A stretch of 64,000 bases of DNA from Nocardia araoensis NBRC 100135 (GTDB lineage: Bacteria > Actinomycetota > Actinomycetes > Mycobacteriales > Mycobacteriaceae). Location: NCBI RefSeq assembly GCF_000308435.1, contig NZ_BAFR01000351.1, forward strand, positions 62,001 to 126,000. Direction: 5' to 3'. Positions 24,778 through 33,827 of the stretch are shown here, piece by piece. The translations under genes and the position numbers were made by a program. Each line of letters opens with the position of its first letter. Position 1 is the stretch's first letter. Below the pieces are notes generated by a model. That model ran no database searches. It was given only the letters and a program-made list of their open reading frames with translations, and was not told the DNA's origin.

Positions 24778-26094
24778 TCACCGATCCGTCGGTTCCCGCG
24801 GCTTCGTCACGTCGTGCTCGTGGTCGGGGACGACCGTCCCGCGCCATCCGCCGATCAACCGCATGGTGTGGTAGATCACCAGCGCGGCCATCGCGCCGAG
24901 GGCGATGCCGCCGAAGTCGAGATCACCCAGCACCCAGGTGAAGTCGGCGATGCCGATGACCAGCGGGACGGCCGCGGTCAGCTGGTTGATCGGTTTGCCG
25001 AAGTCCACCCGGTTGCTCACCCAGATGTGCACGCCGAGGATCCCGACCAAGCCGTAGAGCGCGGTCGTCACACCACCGAGCACCCCGGCCGGGATGGCGG
25101 CGATCACCGCTCCCACCTTCGGTGACAGGCTGAGCGCGATCGCGGCGGCACCGGCGACCCAGTACGCGGCGGTCGAGTACACCTTGGTCGCGGCCATCAC
25201 GCCGATGTTCTCCGCGTACGTGGTGGTCGCCGAGCCGCCCCCACTGCCGGCGAGCACGGTCGCCAGACCGTCGGCCGCCAGCGCGCGGCCCATACGCCGG
25301 TCGTAGTCGACACCGGTCATCGTGGTGATCGACTTGACGTGGCCGATGTTCTCGACCACGAGCACGAGGACCACGGGCAGGAACATCGGGATCACCGAGA
25401 GATGGAAGCTCGGCGCGTGGAAATCGGGCAGCCCCACCCAGGAGGCGTCACCGATCGCCGCGGTGTCGACCTCACCGCGCGCGAGCGCGAACAGATACCC
25501 GAGCACGACACTGGTGACGATCGCCAACCGGCCGAGCAACCCGCGGAAGAGCACGAGACACAGGACCAGCAGGACGAGCACGACCGTCGCGGTGATCGCG
25601 TCCTTCTCGTAGTTCGTCTTGGCGGTCGGCGCCAGATTGAGCCCGATGAGGGCGACGATGGTGCCGGTGACCACCGGGGGCATCAGCACCTCGATCCAGT
25701 GGCTGCCCGCGAAGTGCACCACCACGCCGATGACGACGAGCAGGGCGCCCACCAGCACGATCCCGCCGAGGGCGGCGCCCATTCCGCCGGAGGCGGTGGC
25801 CGCGAGGACCGGAGCGATGATCGCGAAGCTGGACCCCAGATAGCTCGGCAGCCGGTTTCCGGTGATCAGCAGGAACAGCAGGGTGCCCACTCCGGAGAAG
25901 AGCAGCGTCGCCGACGGCGGGAACCCGGTGAGGACCGGCACGAGAAAGGTGGCGCCGAACATCGCCACGACATGTTGCAACCCGATCCCGATCGTGCGCG
26001 GCCAGGTCAATCGCTCGTCGGGGGCGATCACGGCGCCGGTGGCGACCTGGGTCCACCGGAACCTCGATCCTGTTCGCGATTCGGGAGGCGTCAT
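24778..26094 (-). CDS. Uracil/xanthine permease (NCS2 family)
   Basis: Nucleobase:cation symporter of about 438 aa with ~14 hydrophobic segments. The family signature TTYAENIGVMAATKVYS is present around residues 285-301, and LQHVVAMFGATFLVPVLTGF marks the first helix. The sequence is closer to uracil permeases than to xanthine permeases, judged by recall. ATG 26094 and ATG 26112 are both possible; neither has a clear ribosome binding site. No pyrimidine gene is adjacent. Confidence 0.88.
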   Translation of the reverse strand: MTPPESRTGSRFRWTQVATGAVIAPDERLTWPRTIGIGLQHVVAMFGATFLVPVLTGFPPSATLLFSGVGTLLFLLITGNRLPSYLGSSFAIIAPVLAATASGGMGAALGGIVLVGALLVVIGVVVHFAGSHWIEVLMPPVVTGTIVALIGLNLAPTAKTNYEKDAITATVVLVLLVLCLVLFRGLLGRLAIVTSVVLGYLFALARGEVDTAAIGDASWVGLPDFHAPSFHLSVIPMFLPVVLVLVVENIGHVKSITTMTGVDYDRRMGRALAADGLATVLAGSGGGSATTTYAENIGVMAATKVYSTAAYWVAGAAAIALSLSPKVGAVIAAIPAGVLGGVTTALYGLVGILGVHIWVSNRVDFGKPINQLTAAVPLVIGIADFTWVLGDLDFGGIALGAMAALVIYHTMRLIGGWRGTVVPDHEHDVTKPREPTDR

Positions 26095-26189
26095 GGGAGC
26101 AGTCTGCGGCATCGTGGGCCGCCGAGCGGTAAGTAGTCGGCACCGCCACATGACGAACCCAGGGGAGAGGGGCAATCAGCTGGTCCGGC

Positions 26190-26395
26190 GTCCGCCATCA
26201 GTAGCCGGGTCGGCAGGCCACCGTCCGCGCCGAGCCGTTCAGCCACCTGCGTCACCTCCACCGCGAAGTTCGCGGGGAGCGAGGAGTAGTGGATCACGAC
26301 GTCCCGGCCGACGACGGTGTCGGTCAGCGAGATCGTGGGCGTGGTGCGGCTCGGCGCGGCGTTCTGTGCTACCGCCGCGCCGAGGGAGGATGGGG
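26190..26395 (-). pseudogene. Coding-like frame beyond the stop of the caspase-associated small gene
   Basis: On the minus strand, one frame off the small gene at 26369-26833, ~65 codons with very high GC3 encode ...TPTISLTDTVVGRDVVIHYS, then SLPANFAVEVTQVAERLGAD, then GGLPTRLLMADAG. The only start codon in this frame is GTG 26297, in the middle. Either a short separate protein starts there, or a frameshift near 26370-26395 has cut the small gene's original C-terminus. The segment is not recognised. Confidence 0.35.
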
Positions 26396-26833
26396 CGGCT
26401 CCGCGGATCCCGCGGTGATCCCACTGATCTTGAACGTTCCCTGGACAGTGGTGCTTTCGACGATCACGCCGCTTCCGGTAGTGGTGACATCGCTGATTTC
26501 CAGTTCGCCTGCACGGACCGCGCGCAGCCGGACCCCGACCGCCTCGGTGGCCTCCGGAGCGTGCTGATGAACCAGGACCAGCAATTCGCGCGCCGCACTC
26601 AGCAGTTCCGCATCATCGCCCGCGCCCGCCCGCTGTAGTTGCCCGGCGAGCACCGCTCGGGTCTGTGCGGACGGTTGCTGCTCGACCACCGCTACATCCA
26701 CTGTCCGGTAACGGCCGCCGATCAGTCCCTTCACTGCGCGATACGCGTCCGCGACCGCTTGTTTTGCGGTGTCTGTCAACCCCGCCGCCGCACCGGCGGC
26801 AACCGCCGCCGCGACCATGGTCACCGGCTCCAC
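26369..26833 (-). CDS. Small partner of the caspase-STAND protein (putative adaptor or effector)
   Basis: 154-aa protein, divergent from the caspase-NTPase gene. Residues 5-40 (MVAAAVAAGAAAGLTDTAKQ, then AVADAYRAVKGL) form an Ala/Gly-rich helical segment like those opening a class of small actinobacterial proteins found beside NLR-like genes. The middle is helical, and residues ~107-145 are beta-rich with two similar elements (ELEISDVTTTGSGVIV and TTVQGTFKISGI). I recall relatives with RHIM-like signalling tails, but no canonical RHIM core is present here. GTG 26833 has an excellent GGGAGG site 8-9 nt upstream. The role in signalling or membrane attack is inference. Confidence 0.6.
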   Translation of the reverse strand: MEPVTMVAAAVAAGAAAGLTDTAKQAVADAYRAVKGLIGGRYRTVDVAVVEQQPSAQTRAVLAGQLQRAGAGDDAELLSAARELLVLVHQHAPEATEAVGVRLRAVRAGELEISDVTTTGSGVIVESTTVQGTFKISGITAGSAEPPHPPSARR

Positions 26834-26926
26834 CCCAACCGCCCTCCCGTGTCCGCGGCCACCGACCGATGTGATCGAAGGCATGCACAACTCAACCAAG
26901 CGACAGCAGCCGAATCAAGTGCTGTG

Positions 26927-26955
26927 TTGTGCCGTGCGCCGCGCTGCCCGATAGT
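26927..26955 (+). promoter_or_regulatory. Probable leaderless promoter of the caspase-STAND gene
   Basis: GATAGT (26950-26955) ends 6 nt before ATG 26962 and no Shine-Dalgarno site is present. TTGTGC (26927-26932) lies 17 bp upstream as a weak -35. The 128-bp gap is shared with the divergent small gene. Confidence 0.45.
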
Positions 26956-26961
26956 TCACTC

Positions 26962-29796
26962 ATGGCGGAGAGACTCGCTCTGATTGTCGCGTCCGAGTGC
27001 GCGGCATTCCCCCGGCTGGGGTTCACCGGTGAGCTGGCCGCGGCGCTGTACACGGCTTTCACGACGGTCGGAGGTTGGCTGCCGATCGCGGACGGTCCCG
27101 TGCTCGACCCCACGGTCACCGAATTCAAGCGGTGCGTGAAGGCGGCTTTCCGGCAGGCGGACGAACTGAAGGCGACGCTGTTGATCGCCTTCATCGGTCA
27201 CGGGTTCACCGCCAACGACGAGGACTTCTATCTGCTCGCCACCGATTCCGCACTGCCGCTGGATTCCGATTCCGGCTTCAACCTGGTCAATGTGGTCGCC
27301 GAGCAATTGGGCAATACGCGGGCGCTGGACGGGCTGATCGTCCTGGTCGACGCATGTGAGGCGGGGACAGGAGCGCTCGGAGCCGGCAACCGCTGGGTGC
27401 GGATGCTGGAAAAGACCGCAGGACGAATGGAATTGCTCGTCGCGTCGGACGACGGCAACGCCTACGACGGCTGTTTCAGCCGAACACTGCTGCGCACCTT
27501 CGGTACCGGCCTACCTGGCAGTGGAACGAACTTGCTGTGCGCCGACCTCACGCCGGAGCTGAACAGTGCGTGTCTACAGCAGACCGCACGGCATCTGTCG
27601 TTCAACGGCACTCGAGTGGACCGCGGCGACCAGGGGCTGTGGTTGGTGCCCAACCGCTCCCGGTTCCGAGACGCGGTGACCGACCGGGCCGCAGCGGGCT
27701 TGGTGGATCACCTCGTGCGCGGCGTCTCCCTGACGGCGAACGTGCAGGAGACGCTCGCCGAGATCGTGGAAGCGAGCGGCGAACGGTTGCAGGTGTTGAT
27801 CGGACCGGCCGGTGCCGGGAAGTCGACGCTGATGTCGCTGCTCATCCGGCCGGGACTGGTCGAGACGTTGGGTTCGCTGACCGCCGAGTTCATCACCGCG
27901 GCCGTCTTTCTGGACGTTACGAGCACCATCGAGTCGGTGCTGGTGGAACTGTGTGAGCAACTGGGCGCGCGATTCGGCTCGGAATTCGTGGCGGCGCGGC
28001 AGCAGGTACAGAAGGAGTTGACCGACCGGGAGCGGTTCAGCGCTTTCGAGATCGAGATCGTGCGGCCCTTGCATCTGATGCGAAAGGCGGGCAGACGCAT
28101 CCGCGTCCTCATCGACGGTCTGGATCAGCCAGAGGAAGGCTGCCGCAGCAGTGTCGTCGCCGCCATCGCCACCTTGACCACCGACCGGCGATTGGGCCAT
28201 GTGCGAGTGATCGTCGGCGTCCGGTCGGGCACGGATGTAGTCGATCATCCGGACCTCGCCCACGCCCGGCGGGTTCACCTGCGGTCACCCACCGCACGGG
28301 AGGTCTTGGCGGAGCTGGCGGCGGCCGAGGGCGGCATCCCCGATGGGCTCGATCGAACCCTGCACGAACTACCCGACGATGTACGCGGTGGATGGTTGAT
28401 CCCGCGGTTGATCACCGAGATCGACCAGAGGAAGACGAGTCTCGACGGCGCGGACCTGAATGCTCTGGTGGCGCTTCGATTCCGCACCACACACCGCCGT
28501 CCGGTGCATGAAGACATCGCGCTGCCGGTCGGGGCTCTGCTGGCTGCGGTCGGTGTCGGACCCACCGCGCCGTTGCCGCTGATCTGCGCGGCCCTCCATC
28601 GCCTCGGATGGCCGGTGGCGTTGCCGCGACTGCGTGATGTGGTGGTCGATCTCGGTGTGCTCGTCGCACGCGGCCATCCCGGTCAGGACAGCGAGCGAGT
28701 CGGCTTGTCGCATACGGTGTTCACCGATTCGCTGCGGCAAATCGTCTGCGCGCATCGGCCGACCGCGCTATCGGACGCGCACAGCGCACTCGCCGCGGCG
28801 TTCGATACCGTGACCGGTCCGGATATCGACCTCTACGCGCACACGGCGGCGCCGCGGCACTATCTGGCCAGTGGGAACTCCGCTCGGGCCGTGGCATTCC
28901 TCGACGTGGCGGACGCCAGGCGGCGTCCGATCGACAACCGGGCCTCCTGGGCGAACTGGCTGGTGGCCTTCCGAGAGGCGCTGCCGCCGGACCACCCGGA
29001 CTTGCTGACGGCCCGCGCCCGCCTCGCGCGCTGGACCGGCGAGGCCGGAGAGCCGTTCGCGGCGCGCGCGATGTTCGCCGGTCTCGTCGAGGATTGCACC
29101 GCCATGTTCGGTCGTGACCATCCGCTGACACTCCTGCCGCGCGTGCAACTCGCCAATTGGCACGTCCAGACCGGCGGCGCCGAGCGAGCGGTGACGATGC
29201 TCACCGAGCTGCTGGACTTGGAGCAGGACGAACGAGAGAAGCTGCGGATCCGCGCCGACTTGGGATTCAGTACCGGCCAGGCCGGTGACATCGTCGGTGC
29301 GCGCGATCAGTACACCGCTTTTCTCCCGGCGCTCGAACGCGTCCTCGGGGCGACGCATCCCGACGTGCTGCGCTCCCGGGACCAATACGCGCGGTGGATC
29401 GGTGAAGCCGGTGACCCGGAACGGGCGCGACGGCAGTTGGTCGAACTGGTGCCGATCTGTGCGGACGTGCTCGGGCCGGAGCACACCGACACCATGTGGG
29501 CCAAGGACAATCTCGCCAGGTGGACCGCGGCCTGCGGCGACCCCGGTGGCGCCGCACGTTTGTATGGTGAAGTGCTGGCGATGCGCGAGAAGGTGTCCGG
29601 CCTCGAGCATCCCTTCACGCTGATGACCAGGCGCAATCTCGCTCAGTTCCACGCCGGGCAAGGCGATTACGCCGCCGCGCTGGAACTCGGCGCCGATCTT
29701 CCCGAGATCTGGCGACGGCTCTACGGCCCCGATGATCAGGGAACGATCGACGCTACCCGGGATGTCGCCGAATGGGCAGCTCGGCAAGCCACCTGA
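26962..29796 (+). CDS. Caspase-like protease fused to STAND/NACHT NTPase and TPR-like repeats
   Basis: 944-aa three-part protein. Residues 1-~230 are a caspase-like (peptidase C14) domain with the His/Cys dyad: His80 in IAFIGHGF and Cys132 in LVDACEAG. Residues ~245-590 are a P-loop NTPase with Walker A GPAGAGKST (281-289), Walker B RVLIDGLD (381-388) and an arginine-containing strand VIVGVRS (416-422), as in STAND/NACHT proteins. Residues ~675-925 hold about six ~40-residue helical repeats with W/Y...GD..A patterns (TPR, kinesin-light-chain-like). The layout of sensor repeats, an oligomerising switch and a protease is that of bacterial NLR-like immune or cell-death proteins. ATG 26962 begins the conserved domain. 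Confidence 0.88.
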   Translation: MAERLALIVASECAAFPRLGFTGELAAALYTAFTTVGGWLPIADGPVLDPTVTEFKRCVKAAFRQADELKATLLIAFIGHGFTANDEDFYLLATDSALPLDSDSGFNLVNVVAEQLGNTRALDGLIVLVDACEAGTGALGAGNRWVRMLEKTAGRMELLVASDDGNAYDGCFSRTLLRTFGTGLPGSGTNLLCADLTPELNSACLQQTARHLSFNGTRVDRGDQGLWLVPNRSRFRDAVTDRAAAGLVDHLVRGVSLTANVQETLAEIVEASGERLQVLIGPAGAGKSTLMSLLIRPGLVETLGSLTAEFITAAVFLDVTSTIESVLVELCEQLGARFGSEFVAARQQVQKELTDRERFSAFEIEIVRPLHLMRKAGRRIRVLIDGLDQPEEGCRSSVVAAIATLTTDRRLGHVRVIVGVRSGTDVVDHPDLAHARRVHLRSPTAREVLAELAAAEGGIPDGLDRTLHELPDDVRGGWLIPRLITEIDQRKTSLDGADLNALVALRFRTTHRRPVHEDIALPVGALLAAVGVGPTAPLPLICAALHRLGWPVALPRLRDVVVDLGVLVARGHPGQDSERVGLSHTVFTDSLRQIVCAHRPTALSDAHSALAAAFDTVTGPDIDLYAHTAAPRHYLASGNSARAVAFLDVADARRRPIDNRASWANWLVAFREALPPDHPDLLTARARLARWTGEAGEPFAARAMFAGLVEDCTAMFGRDHPLTLLPRVQLANWHVQTGGAERAVTMLTELLDLEQDEREKLRIRADLGFSTGQAGDIVGARDQYTAFLPALERVLGATHPDVLRSRDQYARWIGEAGDPERARRQLVELVPICADVLGPEHTDTMWAKDNLARWTAACGDPGGAARLYGEVLAMREKVSGLEHPFTLMTRRNLAQFHAGQGDYAAALELGADLPEIWRRLYGPDDQGTIDATRDVAEWAARQAT

Positions 29797-29803
29797 ACAG
29801 GTA

Positions 29804-29832
29804 TTGACGATCGTCGAACGGCCGCCGACAAT
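29804..29832 (+). promoter_or_regulatory. Promoter of the small secreted protein gene
   Basis: TTGACG (29804-29809), 17 bp, GACAAT (29827-29832) begins 8 bp after the caspase-STAND stop. The downstream gene therefore probably has its own transcript. Confidence 0.5.
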
Positions 29833-29874
29833 TTCAGTCAGCGAGACCGACTATTTCGCGGGGGGAGCGCCGTA

Positions 29875-30333
29875 ATGACCGCAACTATTCGCCATGCCTT
29901 GATTCGGCTGGCAGTTTGCGTCGGCTTGGCCACCGGAACACTGGTCGCATCCATGCCGGCCGGACATGCCGATGGCGACAGGGTCTTCACCTGGAACCAC
30001 GACATCAAAGTCGGCGATTGCACGATGTTCCATGGCGCGCGCTGGGTCTTGCACAACGATGGCATCGCCGAATTCAACGCGGTGGTCACCAGCGGTGACG
30101 ACAACGACGCTTGGCTGATGCACGCCGCGCTGTTCGACGCGAATCACAAGTATCTCGGCAACATCATCAACGACAAGCCGCCCGGTGGCGATATCGGCAA
30201 GTTCGTCATCAACCTGCCCTCCTCCGCTGTTCAATACCACTGGGATATGGACAAGGATCACCACGACGAGAAGACCTATCCGCCGGAGGCGTTCGCGACC
30301 GTGGCCAGGATCGAGCTGCAGAACCACTGCTGA
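29875..30333 (+). CDS. Small secreted protein (DUF6294-like)
   Basis: 152-aa protein with a typical signal peptide: basic start, hydrophobic core (about 11-25) and cleavage near AGHA-D (about residue 32). The mature part reads FTWNHDIKVGDCTMFHGARW, then VTSGDDNDAWLMHA, and ends in a Cys, pairing with Cys48 as a likely disulfide. I recall this pattern from a small secreted family of unknown function in actinomycetes. The start ATG follows GGGGGAG. It lies 78 bp after the caspase-STAND gene on the same strand but has its own promoter, so a functional link is unproven. Confidence 0.7.
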   Translation: MTATIRHALIRLAVCVGLATGTLVASMPAGHADGDRVFTWNHDIKVGDCTMFHGARWVLHNDGIAEFNAVVTSGDDNDAWLMHAALFDANHKYLGNIINDKPPGGDIGKFVINLPSSAVQYHWDMDKDHHDEKTYPPEAFATVARIELQNHC

Positions 30334-30731
30334 AATCGCGGACCGAACGGCCCGGGTGGGGGATGAACTCGCCCGAGTACTAGGCGTGCCGGTGGATTCG
30401 ACGTGCCGCCCAGGCGTCGGTTCAGGTCGCCCACGTCGCCGCTTGCGCTGCCCCACTATCGCTGCAACCCGTGCGCGTGTCTGAACGCTGACGATGGCGA
30501 GGCGTGGAACGAAAGATGCGCGTCCGCGCTGCCCCGGCGATCTCGGCCCGTACGCCGCCCGCCGCGGTCGCCGGCCTCGGCCCGGCGAACGGTCGCGGCC
30601 GGGTTCGCCGCGCTTCAGCGCTCGAGTTTCCGAACCGCGTCCGGCCTGTTCTTCCCGGCCTCTGTGGCGACGGACTCGATCAATAATGACGAATTGCTCA
30701 GATTCTACTTGACTGACACTGCCCTCGTGAG

Positions 30732-30745
30732 TGACGATATCGTCA
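30732..30745. promoter_or_regulatory. Perfect 14-bp palindrome before the aromatic operon
   Basis: TGACGATATCGTCA lies 23 bp before the first (broken) gene of the operon. TTGACT (30709-30714) is a possible -35 at 17 bp from it, so a bound repressor would cover the -10 region. The regulator is not in the window. The rest of 30334-30767 shows no gene. Confidence 0.55.
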
Positions 30746-30767
30746 GATAGCGAAGAGGGAGCGGTCG

Positions 30768-30979
30768 ATGAGTGGCCATCGCGACGTGCACGCCGGTCTG
30801 CGCGGCGAGCACGGGGCGTTGGCGGGTGAGCATCCGGGCCGGGCGCGTGATCCGGTGGTGAAAATGCTCGATCTCGCGCGTACCCGCTCCGGGAGCTGCG
30901 TGCGATCGTCGGCGCGCTGCGCGAGGACAACGAATATCTCCGCCGCCTCCGCGGCCTGTTGAAAGTAGCCAGATCATGA
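30768..30979 (+). pseudogene. Broken first gene of the aromatic operon
   Basis: An ATG at 30768 with a GGGAGCGG site upstream opens MSGHRDVHAGLRGEHGALAG and continues to PVVKMLDLA, which recalls the N-terminus of extradiol-dioxygenase/VOC proteins. Coding quality then shifts to another frame (PLRELRAIVGALREDNEYLR, then RLRGLLKVARS) whose stop overlaps the ATG of the next gene in the usual ATGA way. I infer an internal deletion that joined the ends of two genes or of one gene out of frame. Confidence 0.4.
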
Positions 30980-31914
30980 GTACCTCTGTCCTGCGAACCG
31001 CCGACGCCTGGTGGGTGCGGACACCTGCCGGTGCGGCTCGTATCGATACCGCGGCGACGACCACGCGTGAGCTGCTGTCGGACCCCGAGGCGATCGCGGC
31101 GGCCGCCATGAGCACGGACCTCGTCGCGGTGGAGAGCCTCGCGCTCGTGGCCCCGGTGACGGCTCCTTGCCGCGTGGTCGCGCAGATGACCAACTTCGTC
31201 TCCCATGTGAAGGACTCGGGCATGGACCCCGAGAACGTGCCGCTGACCTTCTTCCGCAAGTCCTCCGGCTCGATCAGCGGACCTTATGACGACGTGATCC
31301 GGCCCGCGCACGTGCATTTGCTCGACTACGAGGTCGAGATCGGACTGGTGTTCGGGCGGGAGATGCCGGTCGGCTCCCACATCGCCACCGAGAACGTCGC
31401 CGACTACATCGCGGGCCTGGTCGTCACGAACGATGTGTCCGCCCGCGACGTCCAATTGCCGAAAACCCAGTTCTACGAGGCGAAATCGTATCCGAGCTTC
31501 ACTCCGGTCGGCCCCGCGCTGGTGCTGCTGGACGCCGACGAACTGAAGCGCTTCGCCGATCTGCGGCTGCGGCTGTGGGTCAACGGCGAGATCCGCCAGG
31601 ACATGACGGTCGCGGACATGATCTATCCCCCGGTGGAGGCCATGCGGGCGCTCACCCGTTTCCAGCGCATGGACGCCGGGGATCTGCTGCTCACCGGAAC
31701 GCCGGTCGGTACGGCCATCAGCGCTCCGCCGAAAGCGGTCGAGATCGTCGCATCCCTGCTGCCGCCCCGGATCAAGTGGAAGATGTTCTTCAAAGGCCAG
31801 TCGAAGAATCCGAGGTATCTGCAAGACGGTGACGTGATCGAGGCCGCGGTCGGCACCGGCGACGGCGCCATCGATCTGGGTCGCCAGCGCACGGTCGTGA
31901 GGTACGCGCGATGA
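30976..31914 (+). CDS. Fumarylacetoacetate hydrolase family enzyme
   Basis: 312-aa member of the FAH superfamily, which includes hydratases, isomerases and hydrolases of meta-cleavage products of aromatic rings. The metal-binding region DYEVEIGLVFGRE (about 117-129) and GLVVTNDVSARDVQ (about 154-167) are present, as is LLTGTPVGTA. Its stop overlaps the ATG of the ligase gene (ATGA), and three more genes follow in the same way. The operon context suggests a ring-cleavage or dienoate intermediate as substrate; the exact reaction is not determinable. Confidence 0.87.
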   Translation: MSTSVLRTADAWWVRTPAGAARIDTAATTTRELLSDPEAIAAAAMSTDLVAVESLALVAPVTAPCRVVAQMTNFVSHVKDSGMDPENVPLTFFRKSSGSISGPYDDVIRPAHVHLLDYEVEIGLVFGREMPVGSHIATENVADYIAGLVVTNDVSARDVQLPKTQFYEAKSYPSFTPVGPALVLLDADELKRFADLRLRLWVNGEIRQDMTVADMIYPPVEAMRALTRFQRMDAGDLLLTGTPVGTAISAPPKAVEIVASLLPPRIKWKMFFKGQSKNPRYLQDGDVIEAAVGTGDGAIDLGRQRTVVRYAR

Positions 31915-33827
31915 CCGACGACCTCGAGACACTGCCGGAACTCGCGGATCCCTGGTGGCCGCGCTATGCGGAGCCCGGTGACCTGGCCGGGATCGAATCC
32001 GTGCCGCTGGCCGAGCGGGGGCTGCCGGGATCGACCTACGGTCTGCTCGTGCGGGCGGCCGCGCTGTGGCCGGGCCGCACCGCGATCACCGTACTGCCCG
32101 ACGCCGCGCGGTGGCGTGCACCCCTGCGGCGCAACTACTCCCAAGTGCTCGGCGACGTGCACCGGTACGCCAATCTGCTGCACGAGATCGGTGTGCGACG
32201 CACCGATGCCGTGGGGTTGATCGCGCCGAACTGCGCCCAGCTGATCCCGGCGCTGCTCGCCGCTCAACTGGCGGGAGTCGCGGCTCCGATCAATGGGAGT
32301 CTGGCCCGCGAGCACATCGCCGAACTGTTGAGCCGCTCCGGCGCGCGTGTCCTCATCGCCGCTGGGCCCGAACTGGCCGCCGACATCTGGGATGCCGTCC
32401 GGGAGTCGGCCGCCCAGGGATTACTGGACGCGCTGCTGGTGCTGCGGCCGACCGCCGCGCCGGATACACCACCGCAGCTGCCCGAAATCGGCGACGTCCG
32501 GATCGGCTATCTCGACGAACTCGCCGCCGGACAGGATTCTTCCCGCTTCACCGGCGAGCCGCCGACCGCCGAGGACCTGGCGGCGCTGTTCCACACCGGT
32601 GGCACCACCGGTGTGCCGAAGCTGGCGGCGCACACCCACGCCAACGAGATCGCCAACGCGTGGATGATCGCGGCGAATTCCCTGCTGGACGCGGATTCGG
32701 CGATCTTCGCGGCACTTCCGCTGTTCCACGTCAACGCTCTGGTCGTCACCTTGCTCGCGCCGCTGTTCAAGGGCCAGCCGGTGGTGTGGGCAGGACCGCT
32801 CGGATACCGGGACCTCGCACTGTACGCGGAGTTCTGGAACATGGTGGCGCACTACGAGATCGCGGTGATGAGCGCGGTGCCGACCGTCTACGCGGTGCTC
32901 GCGCAATGTCCGATCACCGCCGACATCTCCAGCCTGCGCTATGCGGTGGTCGGCGCTTCGCCGCTGCCGCAGGCGGTGCGGGACATCTTCCAGACGCACA
33001 CGGGGGTCACGCTGGTCGAGGGCTACGGCCTCACCGAGGCCACGTGCGCGACGGCACGCAGCTTCGCGGACTTCGGACGGCCCGGTGCGGTGGGACAGCG
33101 CATGCCCTACCAGAAGGTCGCGGTGGTCCGTATCGCCGACGATGGAACGTGGGAGGAGTTGCCCGCCGGAGCGACCGGGATCCTGGTCGTCAGCGGCCCG
33201 ACGGTGTTCGCCGGCTACGTCACCGGCCGTGATGAACACGGTCATGTAGTCGACGGACTCGGCACGATCGTCGACGGCCGGCTGAACACCGGCGATCTGG
33301 CCCATATCGATGACGACGGCTTCATCCACCTGCACGGCCGGATGAAGGATCTGATCATTCGCGGCGGTCACAATATCGACCCGGCCGCGATCGAGGACGC
33401 GTTGCTCGCCCATCCGCAGGTCGCCGCGGCCGGCGCGGTCGGCCGCCCGGACGTACACGCCGGTGAGGTACCGGTTGCCTACGTCGCTCTGGGAACCGGC
33501 GCGGACGTGCGGGAAGACGATCTGGTGGCGTGGGCGGGCGAGCGGGTACACGAACGTGCCGCAGCACCCAGAACGATCACCATCCTGGACGCGCTGCCGG
33601 TCACCGACGTCGGAAAGCCCTACAAACTGGGTTTGCGCGCCGACGCCACTCGGCGCGAACTCGTCGACGCCCTCGCGGAGATCGCGGGCATCAGGAGCAT
33701 CACGGCCGCTGTCGAGGACGGTGCGATCGTCGCCTCCGTCGAACTCGAGCCGAGCGCCGACCAGCAGGCTGTCGAGGCGGTCCTCGGCCGCTACGCGATC
33801 GCCTGGCGCGTGGTGGTGGGGCGATGA
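31911..33827 (+). CDS. Acyl-CoA synthetase / AMP-dependent ligase
   Basis: 638-aa member of the adenylate-forming family, activating a carboxylic acid as acyl-AMP and usually transferring it to CoA. The P-loop motif HTGGTTGVPK is at residues 228-237. The motif GYGLTEAT follows around 371, GRMKDLIIRGGHN around 475-487, and the catalytic Lys569 in VGKPYKLG near the C-terminus. Likely substrates are an aromatic or ring-derived acid, given the hydroxylase and FAH-type enzyme in the same operon. Its stop overlaps the next ATG. Confidence 0.9.
   Translation: MTDDLETLPELADPWWPRYAEPGDLAGIESVPLAERGLPGSTYGLLVRAAALWPGRTAITVLPDAARWRAPLRRNYSQVLGDVHRYANLLHEIGVRRTDAVGLIAPNCAQLIPALLAAQLAGVAAPINGSLAREHIAELLSRSGARVLIAAGPELAADIWDAVRESAAQGLLDALLVLRPTAAPDTPPQLPEIGDVRIGYLDELAAGQDSSRFTGEPPTAEDLAALFHTGGTTGVPKLAAHTHANEIANAWMIAANSLLDADSAIFAALPLFHVNALVVTLLAPLFKGQPVVWAGPLGYRDLALYAEFWNMVAHYEIAVMSAVPTVYAVLAQCPITADISSLRYAVVGASPLPQAVRDIFQTHTGVTLVEGYGLTEATCATARSFADFGRPGAVGQRMPYQKVAVVRIADDGTWEELPAGATGILVVSGPTVFAGYVTGRDEHGHVVDGLGTIVDGRLNTGDLAHIDDDGFIHLHGRMKDLIIRGGHNIDPAAIEDALLAHPQVAAAGAVGRPDVHAGEVPVAYVALGTGADVREDDLVAWAGERVHERAAAPRTITILDALPVTDVGKPYKLGLRADATRRELVDALAEIAGIRSITAAVEDGAIVASVELEPSADQQAVEAVLGRYAIAWRVVVGR

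Noticed and set aside
26369..26833. Considered as a canonical RHIM adaptor
   Set aside because: The tail has beta-rich repeated elements but no clear (I/V)Q(I/V/L)G core, so only a general adaptor/effector call is made.
29875..30333. Considered as a third component of the caspase-STAND system
   Set aside because: It carries a signal peptide for export and has its own promoter; same-strand adjacency alone is weak evidence.
29851..31932. 693-aa minus-strand frame opposite the secreted protein and FAH-type genes
   Set aside because: Antisense to two supported genes and lacks recognisable domains.
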